A stretch of 64,000 nt of DNA from Streptomyces sp. NBC_01268 (GCF_036240795.1 NZ_CP108454.1:2914001-2978000); one strand, 5' to 3'. Numbered from the stretch's first letter, positions 1 to 10,757 are shown. The notes: a model not told the origin generated them from the sequence alone. Made by a program: numbers and translations.

Positions 1-432
1 CTGGGCGCGGGCCCCAACTCGGCCCTGATGGCCGTGGCGGTGGCCGCCGCGACGCTCGCCGCCGTCGGCTTCGCGGTCGGCTCCGCCGGCTCCCTGCGGG
101 AACGCCGGGCCGAGTTCGGGCTGCTGCGGGCGCTCGGCGCGCCCCGCCGCCAGCTGGCCCGGCTGGTCGCCGCCGAACAGGGCCTGCTCGTCGGCATCGG
201 CCTGCTCGTCGGCGCCGCCCTGGGCACCGTCCTCACCCGGGCGGTCGTCCCGCTGATCGTCCTCACCGGCCAGGCGGAGCGGCCCGTGCCCGCGGTCCTC
301 GTCGAACTCCCCGTCGGCCACGTGGCCCTGCTCCTCGCCGGAGTCGCCGCCCTGCCCCTGGCCGTCGTCGCCGCCATCGCCCTGCGCCGCGCCGACCCGG
401 CCGTGACCCTGCGGACCCAGGGGGAGAACTGA
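1..432 (+). CDS. FtsX/MacB-type ABC transporter permease, C-terminal fragment
   Basis: The frame is open from the first base, so the start lies before the window and only about the last 143 residues are visible. They contain three hydrophobic stretches (about residues 10-29, 56-77 and 107-125). After the first comes the segment RERRAEFGLLRALGAPRRQL, the cytoplasmic loop pattern typical of FtsX/MacB permeases, which couples the membrane domain to the ATPase. The stop codon overlaps the ATG of the next permease gene (TGATG), so the two are probably translationally coupled. With the next two genes it forms a MacB-like export system in the plasma membrane. The substrate cannot be inferred. Confidence 0.88.
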   Translation: MGAGPNSALMAVAVAAATLAAVGFAVGSAGSLRERRAEFGLLRALGAPRRQLARLVAAEQGLLVGIGLLVGAALGTVLTRAVVPLIVLTGQAERPVPAVLVELPVGHVALLLAGVAALPLAVVAAIALRRADPAVTLRTQGEN

Positions 433-3266
433 TGCCCTCCACCGCCCCGACCCGCGAAAAGGCGGACGTCATGCCCCGCAAGCCCGCCCGCGCCGTGGCC
501 CCCTGGGTCCGCACCCGGCTGCGGACCGCCCCGGGCACGGCCCTCGCCTACGGGATGCTCGTGCTGGTGACGGCGTTCCTCGCGGCGGCGTTGCCGCGCG
601 CGGTCGACACGTACGAGACCGAGGGGATGCGGCACGCGGTCGACTCGGCCCCGGCGCACCGCACCGTCGTCAGCCTCACCAACTCCGTGGCCAGCAGCCT
701 GCCCCCGGCGCAGCAGCCCACCGCGTACCGCCCGGACCGGCTGAAGGCCACCCGCGACCAGCTCACCCCTCTGCTCCCCAAGCCGCTCCAGGCCGACCTC
801 GCGAACTCCGCGTACGGCGCGCGCACCACCAAGCGGGTCCAGGGCCTGGACCGCTGGCTGCCGCAGCCCGACGGACTGCTGCCCGAGTTCGTCCTCGACG
901 CGCTCTCCGACGTGCCCGCCCACTCCACCCTGGTGGCCGGGCGCGCGCCCAAGGTGGGGCCGGGCGGCGCGATGGAGGCGGCGGTCACCACGAAGACCGC
1001 CAAGGCCATGGGCCTGAAGCCCGGTTCCGTCGTCCACGTGCCGAGCAGCGACGGCGGCAGGACCCCCATCACGGTCACCGGCGTCATCGAGCCGCGCGAG
1101 CCCTCCGGCCCGTACTGGAACGTCGACCCGGTCACGCACACCCCGCTCTTCACCGCCCGCAGCGCCCTCGAGGTCAAGTGGTACTGGGTGGCCACCCTGC
1201 TGCTGGGCCCCGAGAGCGGGACCGCGCTGCCCCGCACCCTCGGCGAGCCCGAGCAGTACTGGCGCTACGCCCCCTCCGTCGGCCACCTCACCGCCCAGGA
1301 CAGCGACACCCTGCGCGCCGCGCTCGACTCCGCCGACGCCGGCCCCGACCTCGTCGCGCTGCGGTCGGCCCTCGGCCCGAACGGACAGTTCGACACCGAC
1401 CTCGACGAGGTCCTCGGCGAGTACGCCGGGATGCGGGACGCCATCGCCGCGGTCGTCGCCGTCGCCGCCGTCGGCGTCGGCGCCGTCGCCGCCGTCGTCC
1501 TCGGTATGACCGGCGGCCTGTTCACCGCCCGCCGGCACGCCGAACTCGCCCTGCTGCGCGCCCGCGGCGCCTCCCTGCCCGGCATCGGCCTGCGGCTGCT
1601 CGGCGAGACCACCGTCGTCTGCCTGCCCGCCGCCGCGCTCGGCCTGCTGCTCGCCGTGCCCCTCGTCGGCGACGCCGGCGGCGCCCGGATGGGGCCCGCC
1701 GTCATCGCCGCCGGGGCCTCCGCCCTGCTCGCCGCCCTCGTGCTGCCGCTGCGCGCGATGTTCCTGCACCGCCGCCCGCTGCTGCACGGCGGACGCGAGG
1801 ACCTGGTCTCCGCACGGCCCTCCCGCCGCCGCACCATGGCCGAACTCACCCTGCTGGTCCTCGCGGTGGGCGCGGTCACCGCGCTGCGCCGGCGCGGCAC
1901 CGGCGTCGGCGCCGGCGACTACCTGGTGAGCTGCGCGCCCGTGCTCGTCGGCGTGATCGCCGCCTTCGTCCTTATCCGGATCTACCCGGTGCCGCTGCGC
2001 TGGGCCGCCCGGCCCGCCCGCCGGCTGCGCGGCGCCATCGGCTTCCTGTCACTGGCCCGCGCGGGCCGCGCCTCGGCCTCCGGAACCCTCCCGCTGCTCG
2101 CCCTGCTGATGGCGCTGACCACGGCCGCGTTCGGCGGCTCCGTCCTCGCCGGCGTCTCCGACGCCCGGGACCGGGCCGCGTACCTGGCGACCGGCGCGGA
2201 CGCCCGGATCACCCACGACGTGGGCTGGACGCCGCTGCCCGCCGGGCTCGCCGACACGGTACGGGGCTTCCGCGGGGTCCGCGAGGTGTCGCCGGTGCAG
2301 ATCGAGTACGGCCTGGAGCTGCCGTCCCACCAGGGGACCACCGACAACGCCATGAGCGCCCCGCTGGTCGGCGTCGAGCCCTCCTCGTACGCCCGGCTCG
2401 CGGCCCGTACCGACTTCGGCCCCTTCCCCGAGACCCTGCTGAAGACCACCGGCAAGGGCGGCCCCGGCAGCGTCGGCGACACCTCCCGGGTCGTCCCGGC
2501 GATCGCCTCCCCGGACGTCGCCGAGCGGCTCGGCGACCGGCCCATCGAGATCCTCGCCGCCGCGGGCCGCTTCCACGTGAAGGTGGTCGCCGTGCGCACG
2601 ATCACCCCCGCGCTGCCCGACGAGGACTTCCTGATCGTCAACGCGGCCGACCTGGTCAACCGGGCCCCCACCGCGCTGCTCGTCACCGGCGGCGGAGCCG
2701 GGGGCGGGGCGCTCGACGGCACGGCGCTGCGCGGCGAGATGACCGCCAAGGGCGGCAAGCTGCACGTGGCGCTGCGCCAGGAGGAGCGGTCCCGGTACGT
2801 CGACTCGCCCATGCAGACCGGCGCCGAGAACCTCTACCTCGCCGCCATCGGCGCGGGCGCGGGCTACGCGGTCCTGGCCGTACTGCTGTCGCTGCTCCAG
2901 GTCGCCCCCGAGCGCACCACGCTGCTGGCCAGGCTGCGCACCATGGGCCTGACCCGCGGGCAGGCCCGGCGGCTGCTGATCCTGGAGGCCCTCCCGCAGG
3001 CGCTGCTCGCCGCGGGCGGCGGTGCCCTGGTGGGCTGGGCGACGGTCCTGCTGCTCGCGCCCGGCGTCGATCTGGCCCGGCTCGCGCTGGCCGACGCCCC
3101 GGCGGAGACGCTGGCGCTCGGCGCGACGCTGCGGGCGGACGCCTGGTCGCTCGGACTCCCGGCGGCCGGGGTGGTGCTCCTCGCGGGCGCGGCGGCGACG
3201 GTACAGGCCTGGTGGGCCTCGCGCAGGGGCTCGATCAAGGAACTCAGGGCAGGAGACGCACGATGA
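432..3266 (+). CDS. Large FtsX-like ABC transporter permease (944 aa)
   Basis: The 944-residue membrane protein has a first transmembrane segment at about residues 37-55, a long outward-facing domain (about 60-330), a first FtsX core with three to four helices (about 340-460), further helices near 500-560, a second outward domain and a final FtsX core (about 800-925). The loop FTARRHAELALLRARGASL is the usual FtsX coupling signature and recurs in weaker form near the C terminus (LARLRTMGLTRGQARRLLIL). This two-core plan is typical of big actinobacterial MacB-type permeases that move lipids, lipoproteins or peptides rather than small nutrients. Its ATG overlaps the preceding stop, and its own stop overlaps the ATG of the ATPase gene. 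The substrate is unknown. Confidence 0.9.
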   Translation: MPSTAPTREKADVMPRKPARAVAPWVRTRLRTAPGTALAYGMLVLVTAFLAAALPRAVDTYETEGMRHAVDSAPAHRTVVSLTNSVASSLPPAQQPTAYRPDRLKATRDQLTPLLPKPLQADLANSAYGARTTKRVQGLDRWLPQPDGLLPEFVLDALSDVPAHSTLVAGRAPKVGPGGAMEAAVTTKTAKAMGLKPGSVVHVPSSDGGRTPITVTGVIEPREPSGPYWNVDPVTHTPLFTARSALEVKWYWVATLLLGPESGTALPRTLGEPEQYWRYAPSVGHLTAQDSDTLRAALDSADAGPDLVALRSALGPNGQFDTDLDEVLGEYAGMRDAIAAVVAVAAVGVGAVAAVVLGMTGGLFTARRHAELALLRARGASLPGIGLRLLGETTVVCLPAAALGLLLAVPLVGDAGGARMGPAVIAAGASALLAALVLPLRAMFLHRRPLLHGGREDLVSARPSRRRTMAELTLLVLAVGAVTALRRRGTGVGAGDYLVSCAPVLVGVIAAFVLIRIYPVPLRWAARPARRLRGAIGFLSLARAGRASASGTLPLLALLMALTTAAFGGSVLAGVSDARDRAAYLATGADARITHDVGWTPLPAGLADTVRGFRGVREVSPVQIEYGLELPSHQGTTDNAMSAPLVGVEPSSYARLAARTDFGPFPETLLKTTGKGGPGSVGDTSRVVPAIASPDVAERLGDRPIEILAAAGRFHVKVVAVRTITPALPDEDFLIVNAADLVNRAPTALLVTGGGAGGGALDGTALRGEMTAKGGKLHVALRQEERSRYVDSPMQTGAENLYLAAIGAGAGYAVLAVLLSLLQVAPERTTLLARLRTMGLTRGQARRLLILEALPQALLAAGGGALVGWATVLLLAPGVDLARLALADAPAETLALGATLRADAWSLGLPAAGVVLLAGAAATVQAWWASRRGSIKELRAGDAR

Positions 3267-4210
3267 CGACAGCAGCCGAGACCTCTCTGGAAGAGCTGGA
3301 GCGGCGGGCGACGGCGCACCGCGACCGTCCCTCGTACGGTCATGACGCGCTGATCGCCTGCGACCGGCTGGTCCGCATCTTCACCACCGACGGGGTGGAG
3401 GTGCAGGCCCTCCAGGGCCTCGACCTGCTGGTCAAGGAGGGCGAGCTGATGGCCCTCGTCGGCGCCTCCGGATCCGGCAAGTCGACCCTGATGAACATCC
3501 TGGCCGGCCTCGACGTGCCCACCGCGGGCGCCGCGAAGGTCGCCGGCTGCGACCTGCTCGCCATGGACGGCAAGGCCCGGCTGCGCTACCGCCGCGAGGT
3601 CGTCGGCTTCGTCTGGCAGCAGACCTCACGCAACCTGCTCCCCTACCTGACGGCCGCCCAGAACGTGGCGCTGCCGATGCAGTTGGCGGGCCGCTCGAAG
3701 AAGAAGGCGCAGCGCGCCGAGGAGCTCCTCGCGATGCTCGGCATCACGGAGATCCGCGACCGGCGCCCGAACCAGCTGTCCGGCGGACAGCAGCAGCGCG
3801 TCGCCATCGCGGTCGCCCTCGCCAACAACCCCTCGGTCCTCCTCGCCGACGAGCCGACCGGTGAGCTGGACTCGGCCACCGGCGAGCAGGTCTTCGCCGC
3901 CTTCCGGCGGGCCAACGAGGAGCTGGGCACCACGATCGTGATCGTCACCCACGACCAGGCGGTCGCCACCGAGGTGCGCCGCACGGTCGCCATCCGCGAC
4001 GGCCGCACCTCCTCGGAGGTGCTGCGGCGCACGGAGATCGACGCGGAGGGCCAGGAGTCGCTGGTGGCCCGCGAGTACGCGATGCTCGACCGGGCCGGGC
4101 GGCTCCAGCTGCCCGCGGAGTACACCGAGGCGCTGGGCATGGAGCACCGGGTGGCGCTGGAGCTGGAGCAGGACCACATCGGGGTGTGGCCGGACGACGC
4201 GGACCGCTGA
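3263..4210 (+). CDS. ABC transporter ATP-binding protein, MacB/LolD type, with C-terminal extension
   Basis: This 315-residue ATPase energises the two upstream permeases. Walker A GASGSGKST lies at 67-75, the signature LSGGQQQR at 172-179, Walker B VLLADEP at 192-198 and the H-loop in IVTHD near 227-231. The D-loop region reads GELDSATG, as in LolD/MacB. The start was chosen because ATG at 3263 overlaps the permease stop (ATGA) and is preceded by AGGAGA; the open frame continues far upstream without coding significance. The ATPase core ends near residue 258. Residues about 272-308 (EYAMLDRAGRLQLPAEYTEA and onwards) resemble a MraZ/AbrB-like swapped-hairpin half rather than an ABC regulatory domain. 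That resemblance is an inference from pattern only. Confidence 0.93.
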   Translation: MTTAAETSLEELERRATAHRDRPSYGHDALIACDRLVRIFTTDGVEVQALQGLDLLVKEGELMALVGASGSGKSTLMNILAGLDVPTAGAAKVAGCDLLAMDGKARLRYRREVVGFVWQQTSRNLLPYLTAAQNVALPMQLAGRSKKKAQRAEELLAMLGITEIRDRRPNQLSGGQQQRVAIAVALANNPSVLLADEPTGELDSATGEQVFAAFRRANEELGTTIVIVTHDQAVATEVRRTVAIRDGRTSSEVLRRTEIDAEGQESLVAREYAMLDRAGRLQLPAEYTEALGMEHRVALELEQDHIGVWPDDADR

Positions 4211-4281
4211 CGCGGACCTCTGTCGTCGTGCGGGGAAACCGTCCGGCCGTGGCGCGCGTCCCCCTACGGGGGTGATGACGG

Positions 4282-4905
4282 ATGAGGAAGACCCTGCCGT
4301 ACCTGGGCGCCGTGCTCGTACCCGTCGGCGCCGGGATCCTGCTGCACCTGTGGGCGGGCTGGAGCATGCACAGCCCGGTCCGCCTCCCGACCGTGCTGGC
4401 CCTGCTCGCCGGGCTCGGCCTGGCCGCCGCCGCCCTGTTCGCGCACAACGCCCTCTTCCACGAGGGCGGCACGATCAGCATCGTCGCCGCGCTGCTGCTC
4501 CTGGCGGGCCTGGGCTCGGTGTGGGTGGAGGCGCGGGACTCCCGGATCCGCGCCGAGGTCGTCGAGTGCCTGGTGTCGGGGCGGACCACGGTGACCCACC
4601 ACCCGACCTTCGGCGAGGGCGCCCCCGGCGAGAAGACGCTGTACCACCACCCGCTGAGCTGCCCGGGCGGCTACCCGTCCGATTTCACGGCCGAACGCAC
4701 GGTCGCGGAGCAGGGGAAGACGGTACGCATCGCCTACGACCCGGCGCACCGGATGGACCCGGTCCTGGAGAGCGACAACGTGGCGCACGGCTCGCTGGTG
4801 CTGCCGTCGGTCCTGCTGCTGCTCAGCGCGGCCCTGTCGGCCCTGGCGCTCGCGGCGGAGGACCGGGACGAGCAGGTCAGCCGTCCCCGTCGGCCAGCGC
4901 CATGA
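4282..4905 (+). CDS. Small membrane protein of unknown function (207 aa)
   Basis: I do not recognise the family. Hydrophobic segments lie at about residues 5-24, 36-55, 65-82 and 169-189, with a soluble loop of about 85 residues (85-168) between the third and fourth. The loop contains a pair of histidine motifs (HH at about 113 and 128) and a single cysteine in LSCPGGYP. A small DUF3592-like membrane protein is possible but not shown. The chosen ATG follows a GGGGG stretch; an alternative ATG lies eight bases upstream in another frame. Its 3' end overlaps the convergent acetyltransferase gene by 29 bp. Confidence 0.72.
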   Translation: MRKTLPYLGAVLVPVGAGILLHLWAGWSMHSPVRLPTVLALLAGLGLAAAALFAHNALFHEGGTISIVAALLLLAGLGSVWVEARDSRIRAEVVECLVSGRTTVTHHPTFGEGAPGEKTLYHHPLSCPGGYPSDFTAERTVAEQGKTVRIAYDPAHRMDPVLESDNVAHGSLVLPSVLLLLSAALSALALAAEDRDEQVSRPRRPAP

Positions 4906-5296
4906 GTCCGGCGGCGGTGGGCCGGAAGCCGCACTCCTCGTAGAAGCGGGCGAGGTGCGGCTCGAAGTCGACGTGCAGCCAGTGCGCCCCGCGCTCCCGC
5001 GCGGCACCGGCGGCGGCCCGCACCAGCGCCACCCCGAGCCCCTTGCGGCGCTCGTCGGGATGGACGGTGGTGTCGAGCACGAAGGCGTGCGCGCCCCCGT
5101 CGCCGACGACGTTCACGTACCCGACGAGCCGCCCGTCCCGACGCGCGGTGACGTGCAGCAGCCGCCGGGCGAACACGGGACCGAAGTCGGTGTCCCGGTG
5201 GCCGGGCCAGGAGGCGTGGAAGAGCTCGTCGAGCTCCGCGGTGGGGAGGTCGGCGTCGATGGTGAGCTCGGCGTCCCCCGCGACCGCGGAGGTCAC
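4877..5296 (-). CDS. GNAT-family N-acetyltransferase (139 aa)
   Basis: The protein has the GNAT fold order: N-terminal strand and helix, central HAFVLDTTVHPDERRKGLG (residues about 73-91), where the (R/Q)xxGxG-like segment RRKGLGVAL binds the acetyl-CoA pyrophosphate, then the C-terminal HWLHVDFEPHLARFYEECGF element that shapes the acceptor site. GNAT enzymes transfer acetyl groups from acetyl-CoA to amines; this acceptor cannot be predicted. The start is a GTG overlapping the TGA of the upstream gene (GTGA), which implies translational coupling with the unknown protein at 5293-5973. It is the last gene of a minus-strand run beginning with ettA. Confidence 0.87.
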   Translation of the reverse strand: MTSAVAGDAELTIDADLPTAELDELFHASWPGHRDTDFGPVFARRLLHVTARRDGRLVGYVNVVGDGGAHAFVLDTTVHPDERRKGLGVALVRAAAGAARERGAHWLHVDFEPHLARFYEECGFRPTAAGLMALADGDG

Positions 5297-5973
5297 CGCG
5301 CCCCTCCGCCCGGAGTGACGCTCAGCGACATCGGCACGGTGCGCAGGGCGACCGAGCCGTACGGGGTGCGCAGGCGCAGCCAAGGGCCGGCGGCGAGCAG
5401 GGTGACCGGGAGGTCCCGGTCGGGCAGGTCGGGCAGGAAGCCGAGCGACTGGGCCGCGTGGACGGCCCTCAGCGGGAGCCCGGCGGGGGCCAATGTGCGG
5501 GACCAGATCTCGCGGCCGATGCGGTCGCGCTCGGCCCGGGTGCGCCGCTCCTCGCCGAGGGCCTCGTCGCGGGAGCGGAACTCGGCGACCGCCGCGGCGA
5601 CCGCGCCCCGCAGGTCGGCGACGGACGGCACCCCGGCGACCGGCTCCCAGCCGGAGCGGGGCGGCAGGACGCCGGCCCACGGCGGGCCGGTGACGGCGTC
5701 GGGGACGACCGCCTTGCCCGCCGTCTCCTCGATGCCTTCGAGGAGTTCGCCCGCGGAGACGGTCACGTCCAGGTCGACGGCGTCGACCAGGCGCGCCGTA
5801 CGGATCGCGAGCACCTCGAAGGAGGGCGGACGCCCGAAAACGGCGAGCGCGCCGGCGCCGGCCTGGAGGCGGACGGCGGCGGCGCGGTCGAAGTGCAGCA
5901 GCCGGCGCAGGAAGGCGGCGAGGCCCGCCGCCTCCCTGGCGTCGGCGAAATGCAGGGGCGCGAGGACGATCAT
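5293..5973 (-). CDS. Conserved-looking protein of unknown function (226 aa)
   Basis: No catalytic motif was recognised. The protein starts MIVLAPLHFADAREAAGLAA and is rich in Ala, Leu and Arg, with a charged, probably helical stretch EFRSRDEALGEERRTRAERD at about 134-153 and no signal peptide or membrane segment. It sits between a thioesterase and an acetyltransferase with 4-bp overlaps on both sides (ATGA and GTGA), so the three are very likely co-translated. Coding is supported by GC bias at third codon positions and by tight packing. Function is unknown; a role connected with CoA thioester metabolism would be guilt by association only. Confidence 0.75.
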   Translation of the reverse strand: MIVLAPLHFADAREAAGLAAFLRRLLHFDRAAAVRLQAGAGALAVFGRPPSFEVLAIRTARLVDAVDLDVTVSAGELLEGIEETAGKAVVPDAVTGPPWAGVLPPRSGWEPVAGVPSVADLRGAVAAAVAEFRSRDEALGEERRTRAERDRIGREIWSRTLAPAGLPLRAVHAAQSLGFLPDLPDRDLPVTLLAAGPWLRLRTPYGSVALRTVPMSLSVTPGGGAR

Positions 5974-6395
5974 GCGGCGGACGTCATCCCGTCGTCGACG
6001 TACTCCTGGAGGAACGAACGCTCCTCCTCGGTGATCCGGCGCGGTCGCTGCGCGGCCAGATCGAAGGGCACGACGACCGTCGAGGCCCGTACGTACGTGA
6101 CGTCCGGGTCCTTGATCTCGTACGCGATCGTCAGCGACGCCGCGCCTATCTTCGTGACCCAGGACTCGACGGTCACCGGCTCGTGCCGGTGGACCAGCGG
6201 GCGTACGTAGTCGATCTCGTGCCGGGCCACGACGGACCCGCCGGAGAAGGACGGGCTCCCGTTCCCCGGCGCCAGCCGGAACATGAAGTCGATCCGCGCC
6301 TCTTCCAGGTACCGCAGGAAGACGACGTTGTTGACGTGCCCGAAGGCGTCCATGTCCGACCAGCGCAGGGGGCAGGAGTAGATGTGTCTCGCCAT
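5970..6395 (-). CDS. Acyl-CoA thioesterase, 4HBT hotdog family (141 aa)
   Basis: The protein begins MARHIYSCPLRWSDMDAFGH and continues VNNVVFLRYLEEARIDFMF, the diagnostic N-terminal motif of 4-hydroxybenzoyl-CoA-type thioesterases: the Asp in WSDMDAFGHVNN is the catalytic residue and the HVNN turn precedes the long hotdog helix. Such enzymes hydrolyse acyl-CoA thioesters in the cytoplasm. Length fits a single hotdog domain. The open frame extends upstream into ettA, but the ATG at 6395 lies 8 bp after the ettA stop, so the gene is probably cotranscribed with ettA. The next gene overlaps by ATGA. Confidence 0.9.
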   Translation of the reverse strand: MARHIYSCPLRWSDMDAFGHVNNVVFLRYLEEARIDFMFRLAPGNGSPSFSGGSVVARHEIDYVRPLVHRHEPVTVESWVTKIGAASLTIAYEIKDPDVTYVRASTVVVPFDLAAQRPRRITEEERSFLQEYVDDGMTSAA

Positions 6396-6403
6396 GGCGT
6401 CCG

Positions 6404-8068
<1,665 letters not shown>

Positions 8069-8352
8069 GAGAAACCGTCCGGCAAGGAGTGAGTGGGCAG
8101 ATACACCCCATCTTGCCTGACCGCCACCCTCTGACGGAAACCCGTTCCGCCGCAGGCCCGTGACCTGCCCCTTCGGACCGCCCCCCGCACGACCGCTCCG
8201 TCACCGTCCGTCGCCGACGGTCACCGGCAGGCGCCCCGACCGCTCGGAAATCGCCCGCTCCCGCCGGCGGCTCGACACCCCGCCCGGGTCACCCGGGAGC
8301 GGTCCGACGCGGCGGACGCAGAGGCCGACGGCGACGGCGGCCCCGGGCAACG

Positions 8353-8389
8353 GGACGGCCCCGCCGCGCGGTGCGCGGCGGGGCCGTCC
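8353..8389 (-). terminator. Perfect 17-bp hairpin downstream of the surface-protein gene
   Basis: Arms 8353-8369 and 8373-8389 are exact inverted repeats with a 3-nt loop. There is no long U tract, as is common in streptomycete terminators. It lies 32 bp after the stop of the minus-strand surface-protein gene. The rest of the 352-bp gap (8069-8420) contains no gene I can support and should carry the ettA promoter on its left side. Confidence 0.75.
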
Positions 8390-8420
8390 GTCAGGTCACC
8401 CGTCGGGCGACCGTCGTGTC

Positions 8421-9845
8421 TTACTGACCGGCGGTCTTCTTCTTACGGAGGAAGAACACCGCGCCGCCGCCGACCACGACGAGCGCGGCGGCAACGCCGG
8501 CGATCATCGGGGTGGCGCTGGAGCCACCGGTCTCGGCGAGGTCGCCACCACCGGTGGTGGCGCCGGTGGTGCCGGTGCCGCCGGTGGCCGGGGTCTCGGA
8601 CGGAGACGGGGTGCCGGAGGGGGTCTCAGAGGGCTTCGGGCCGGGGGTGGCCGTCTTGCAGTCGAGGACGCCCTCGATGACCTTCTTGAAGTCGTTCGGG
8701 CCCGTGATGGTGAAGTTGTACGTCTCGTCCTCGGCGACCGGGACGGTGATCGTCTCGGAGGCGCCGGGGGCGATCTTGTGGCTCTGGCCCTTCAGGTCGA
8801 AGGTCCAGTCCTCGTCACCCTTGTTGGAGACGGTGATGTCCACGCCGCCCTTGGCGCAGTTCTCCTTGAAGTCGACGGCCGGGACAGCACCCTGCTTGGC
8901 CCAGGTCGCGTCGATCTGAGCGGTGACGGTGGAGTCGCTGCTGCCCGCGAGGATCAGCGTCTGCTGACGCTTCTCGGTGGTGCTGGCGAACACGCGGCCG
9001 ATGGAGACCTTGGTGGTGGACTGCAGGCTGACCTTGGCGGAACCGTCACCGGCACCGGCCGGCACGTCGACGTACAGCTCGTCGCCGTCGCTGACGGAGG
9101 TGATGGTCTTGCCCGCCTTGTCGACCACCTTGACGCCCTGGGGCGCGTCGGCGGACAGGGAGACCTTGGTGACGCCCGCGGCCGCGTTGGTGCTGACCTT
9201 CACGGGGCCGAGGCGGCTGCCGGACTTACCCGCGACGGAGGTCGGCGAGACGCTGAGGGAAGCCTTCGGCTCCTCCTGGTTCGGCGCCTTGTCGGCCTCG
9301 GCGACGAGGTACTTCGTCAGCGCGTTGGCGTCGGCGTCCTTGGGAGCCGTCTCGACGTTGTCCGAGAAGTGCCAGATCGCCGCCTGAGTGGCCGCCGCCG
9401 CGTCGTCCTTGGTCAGGCTCTTGGTGTCGGCCTTGTCGGCCAGCGCGACGAGGTCGTTCACCTCGGGGTACGAGTGCTGCAGGATCCAGCGGATCTTGCC
9501 GGCGTTCTTGTTGTTGTGGAGGGTCGACTCGTCCCAGCCGACCTCCTTGTAGGACGTGCCCGACTTGGTCTTGGTGAACAGGTCGATGCAGTAGGCCTTG
9601 AGCGAGCCGCCGCCCTTGACGTCGAGGTTGAACAGACCACCGTTGTAGGTCTCGGTCTTGTCCCCGACCTTGACGTCGATGCTGCCGCCGTCGACGACGG
9701 TGCCCAGCGTCGCCGCCGCGCCACCCGTGCTGATCTCTTCGGCCATCGCCGGACCGGCGATCGCTATGGTCCCGGCCGCGACGAGGCCGGAGACCAGAGT
9801 CGCGGCGGCAAGGCGGGCAACGCCGCGCCTCTGTACAGAAAACAT
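8421..9845 (-). CDS. Cys-Gln thioester-forming surface protein with LAETG sorting signal (474 aa)
   Basis: A signal peptide (about 1-35, ending AMA-EE) is followed by a TQXA/thioester domain. Cys86 in the segment LKAYCIDLF and Gln154 in AAATQAAIWHF are the expected residues that form an internal thioester able to attach covalently to surfaces or host and cell-wall nucleophiles. Ig-like beta regions follow (about 185-400), then a Pro/Ser/Thr-rich spacer (about 400-435). LAETG at 436-440, a hydrophobic helix and RKKK give a class E sortase sorting signal, so the protein should be anchored to peptidoglycan. No sortase gene is in the window. It is flanked by a 3' hairpin and a 248-bp upstream region. 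Confidence 0.93.
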   Translation of the reverse strand: MFSVQRRGVARLAAATLVSGLVAAGTIAIAGPAMAEEISTGGAAATLGTVVDGGSIDVKVGDKTETYNGGLFNLDVKGGGSLKAYCIDLFTKTKSGTSYKEVGWDESTLHNNKNAGKIRWILQHSYPEVNDLVALADKADTKSLTKDDAAAATQAAIWHFSDNVETAPKDADANALTKYLVAEADKAPNQEEPKASLSVSPTSVAGKSGSRLGPVKVSTNAAAGVTKVSLSADAPQGVKVVDKAGKTITSVSDGDELYVDVPAGAGDGSAKVSLQSTTKVSIGRVFASTTEKRQQTLILAGSSDSTVTAQIDATWAKQGAVPAVDFKENCAKGGVDITVSNKGDEDWTFDLKGQSHKIAPGASETITVPVAEDETYNFTITGPNDFKKVIEGVLDCKTATPGPKPSETPSGTPSPSETPATGGTGTTGATTGGGDLAETGGSSATPMIAGVAAALVVVGGGAVFFLRKKKTAGQ

Positions 9846-10000
9846 GGATTTCCCCTCCGGGCAGGCGGCTCCGCGTCATCGATCGATACGCGTGGGGGGA
9901 GCACCTGCCAGCACACTCACTGACCCACTGAAAGCAAGCGCCTCATGAGTACTCGGAAATCCTAGGTAAGCGGAACCCCCCCGTGTCCACCCGTGCCATC

Positions 10001-10031
10001 TGATAACCATACCGACTCGAAATCGTTATCA
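10001..10031. promoter_or_regulatory. Inverted repeat in the region upstream of the surface-protein gene
   Basis: TGATAAC (10001-10007) and GTTATCA (10025-10031) form a 7-bp perfect inverted repeat with a 17-bp spacer. It sits in an unusually AT-rich patch between the ssbB stop and the surface-protein start (9845). It may be an operator for the surface gene or a weak hairpin. No known regulator consensus was matched. Confidence 0.3.
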
Positions 10032-10093
10032 GGGCCGGGAAGTTGACAGGGAAACCGCTGGTCACGGTATCGACATATCCCCACAACACAAGG

Positions 10094-10606
10094 TCAGGAC
10101 GCCGTGACAAGATCGGCTGAAACCCCCTCAACCACGGCCTCCATGGAGGGCTCCAGCACCGGATCCACCGCCGGCTCCGGGGTCTGCCACAGGTCGGCCG
10201 GAGGTGACTGCGGAACCTTTGCTTCCGCTAGTGGGAGGTCAGGATTCTGGCGGGCCGTCCGGCGAAACGCCGCCGTGCCGCGGGTCAGATCGTGGCCCAC
10301 GGCCACCGCGTCGATGTCCACGAAGGTCTTCCGGTGCCCGTCGCGCTCCTCCTCACGGACCTTCAGCCGGCCGTGTACCACCAGCGGTTCGCCCACCGAG
10401 ACGGAGGCCGCCACGTTCATCCCCAAGGAGCGCCACGCGGAGACCGAATAGAAGCTGGTCGGACCGTCCGCCCAGAGCCCCCGCTCACGGTCCCAGCGAC
10501 GGGCCGTCACCGCGAAGCGGAACCTGGCCACCCCGCCCGTCACCGTCTCCCGGTACTCCACGTTGGTCGCCACGTTGCCGACCAGCGTCACCGTCGTCTC
10601 GTTCAT
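10094..10606 (-). CDS. ssbB: Second single-stranded DNA-binding protein, SsbB type (170 aa)
   Basis: The protein starts MNETTVTLVGNVATNVEYRE, the opening of an SSB OB fold, and the core continues to about residue 110 (VVHGRLKVREEERDGHRKTF). The C terminus lacks the acidic DDDxPF tip that recruits partner proteins in housekeeping SSBs, ending instead VSADLVTAS. This fits the paralog called SsbB in Streptomyces, reported to act in chromosome segregation during sporulation rather than replication. The start at 10606 was chosen over the longer frame because GGAGGGG lies 6-12 bases upstream and the OB fold begins there. It lies downstream of dynB in the same direction. Confidence 0.88.
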   Translation of the reverse strand: MNETTVTLVGNVATNVEYRETVTGGVARFRFAVTARRWDRERGLWADGPTSFYSVSAWRSLGMNVAASVSVGEPLVVHGRLKVREEERDGHRKTFVDIDAVAVGHDLTRGTAAFRRTARQNPDLPLAEAKVPQSPPADLWQTPEPAVDPVLEPSMEAVVEGVSADLVTAS

Positions 10607-10757
10607 GTCCGTACCCCTCCCCCTTGCCGTTCGGCCGTGCCTCGGCCACGGAATCCATGCTGGCTCCCGGCGGCGAAATCCGCTGAAGCCTGTGGATAGG
10701 GGGAGGGTTGGGGACAACTCCGTCACTCGTGCGGGGGTGGCGGTCCGGGTCAGGGCG

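Noticed and set aside
1178..3262. Upstream extension of the ATPase reading frame
   Set aside because: The frame stays open through the permease gene but translates to Arg/Pro-rich sequence; the ATPase homology begins at 3263.
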